Source: Anaerolineales bacterium
Lineage (GTDB): Bacteria; Chloroflexota; Anaerolineae; Anaerolineales; UBA4823
Direction of reading: 5' to 3'
DNA length: 12,989 bases
Assembly (NCBI GenBank): GCA_026415275.1
Contig: JAOAHK010000009.1
Coordinates: 1 to 12,989 of the forward strand
The position numbers were made by a program, and so were the translations under genes. Shown one piece after another: positions 12,787 through 12,989 of the stretch (positions are counted from its first letter, which is position 1; each line of letters opens with the position of its first letter). The notes beneath the pieces were generated by a model. The model ran no database searches and was not told the origin of the DNA. It saw nothing but the letters and a program-made list of their open reading frames with translations.

Positions 12787-12989
12787 ATGGTTCTTGAGAA
12801 GCATCTTGATTGGGATGATACTTTTGGAATTGTCCAAGGTTTGATCAAAAATCATCCGCAGGTGAACTTTGAAGAACTTTCATTGAGAACATTATTCAAT
12901 TGGATTATATCCTTGCCAGAGTTTGATGATGACCCATCTCTTGCAAATGATGACATCCTAATTCAAATCTTTGCTACATGGTATGAGGA
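12787..12989 (+). CDS. iscX: Fe-S assembly protein IscX, 3' end cut by window
   Basis: Sixty-seven codons are visible from ATG 12787 to the window edge with no stop yet; the family is about 65-75 residues, so only a few should be missing. The sequence follows IscX closely: LDWDD at the N-terminus, a helix GIVQGLIKNHP, LFNWIISLPEFDDDP, and a closing ANDDILIQIFATWYE. E. coli IscX has the matching order KWTD, LPEFDDDP-like acidic loop and W-L-D/E end. IscX is a small acidic cytoplasmic protein that binds IscS and iron and modulates Fe-S cluster assembly. No in-frame upstream start exists, because a TAA at 12775 closes the frame. The gene is divergent from the SufR-like regulator, which supports a shared iron-sulfur role. 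Confidence 0.85.
   Translation, partial: MVLEKHLDWDDTFGIVQGLIKNHPQVNFEELSLRTLFNWIISLPEFDDDPSLANDDILIQIFATWYE

Noticed and set aside
1..12989. CRISPR arrays, insertion sequences, attachment sites or origin repeats
   Set aside because: No regularly spaced repeats, transposase frames, long terminal inverted repeats or DnaA-box clusters were seen on reading through.

Overview
The window looks like bacterial chromosome of moderate GC, most likely from an Anaerolineae-type member of the Chloroflexota. That is an inference from gene style: a MshA/SPS-like GT4 enzyme, an exonuclease-helicase fusion with an Fe-S site, a proline/threonine-rich lipoprotein, and several apparently leaderless starts. No 16S or marker gene fixes the lineage. 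Genes are tightly packed and mostly on the minus strand. There are no CRISPR arrays, insertion sequences or phage genes.

Region 1 (1-4007, minus strand) is housekeeping. It runs tRNA-Thr(CGU), uridine kinase, a VTT/DedA-like membrane protein, then a DnaQ-DinG type exonuclease-helicase that is cut by the left window edge. Region 2 (about 4022-5381) holds divergent promoters, a two-tier inverted repeat and a plus-strand GT4 glycosyltransferase that converges on, and overlaps, the next block.

Region 3 (11458 down to 5342, minus strand) is the main interest. It is one compact run of seven genes: an NTF2-like lipoprotein, a 40-residue membrane microprotein ending W-I-Y-Q-G-F, an MBOAT acyltransferase, a membrane-anchored SGNH protein, an SGNH-like lipoprotein, an acyl carrier protein and a fatty-acyl-AMP-ligase-like enzyme. 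Apart from the first gap, spacings are 0 to 8 bases once one apparent frameshift is repaired. The set matches the logic of the Gram-positive Dlt (D-alanylation) machine part by part: A = adenylating enzyme, C = carrier, B = MBOAT, D = SGNH, X = microprotein. Here, however, the activating enzyme looks like a fatty-acyl-AMP ligase. I infer a Dlt-like machine that activates a carboxylic acid in the cytoplasm, loads it on the carrier, moves it through the MBOAT and microprotein, and places it on an exported envelope polymer or glycan of unknown identity.

Region 4 (11459-12081) has a cluster of short palindromes and direct repeats just upstream of the operon, an orphan open frame, and the C-terminal remnant of a GGDEF (diguanylate cyclase) gene. 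Region 5 (12082-12989) is a SufR-like regulator with clustered C-terminal cysteines, divergent from an IscX gene cut by the right edge. This suggests an iron-sulfur homeostasis module. Both genes of this pair, plus udk and dinG, have a TATAAT box 6 to 8 bases before the start codon, which points to leaderless transcripts.
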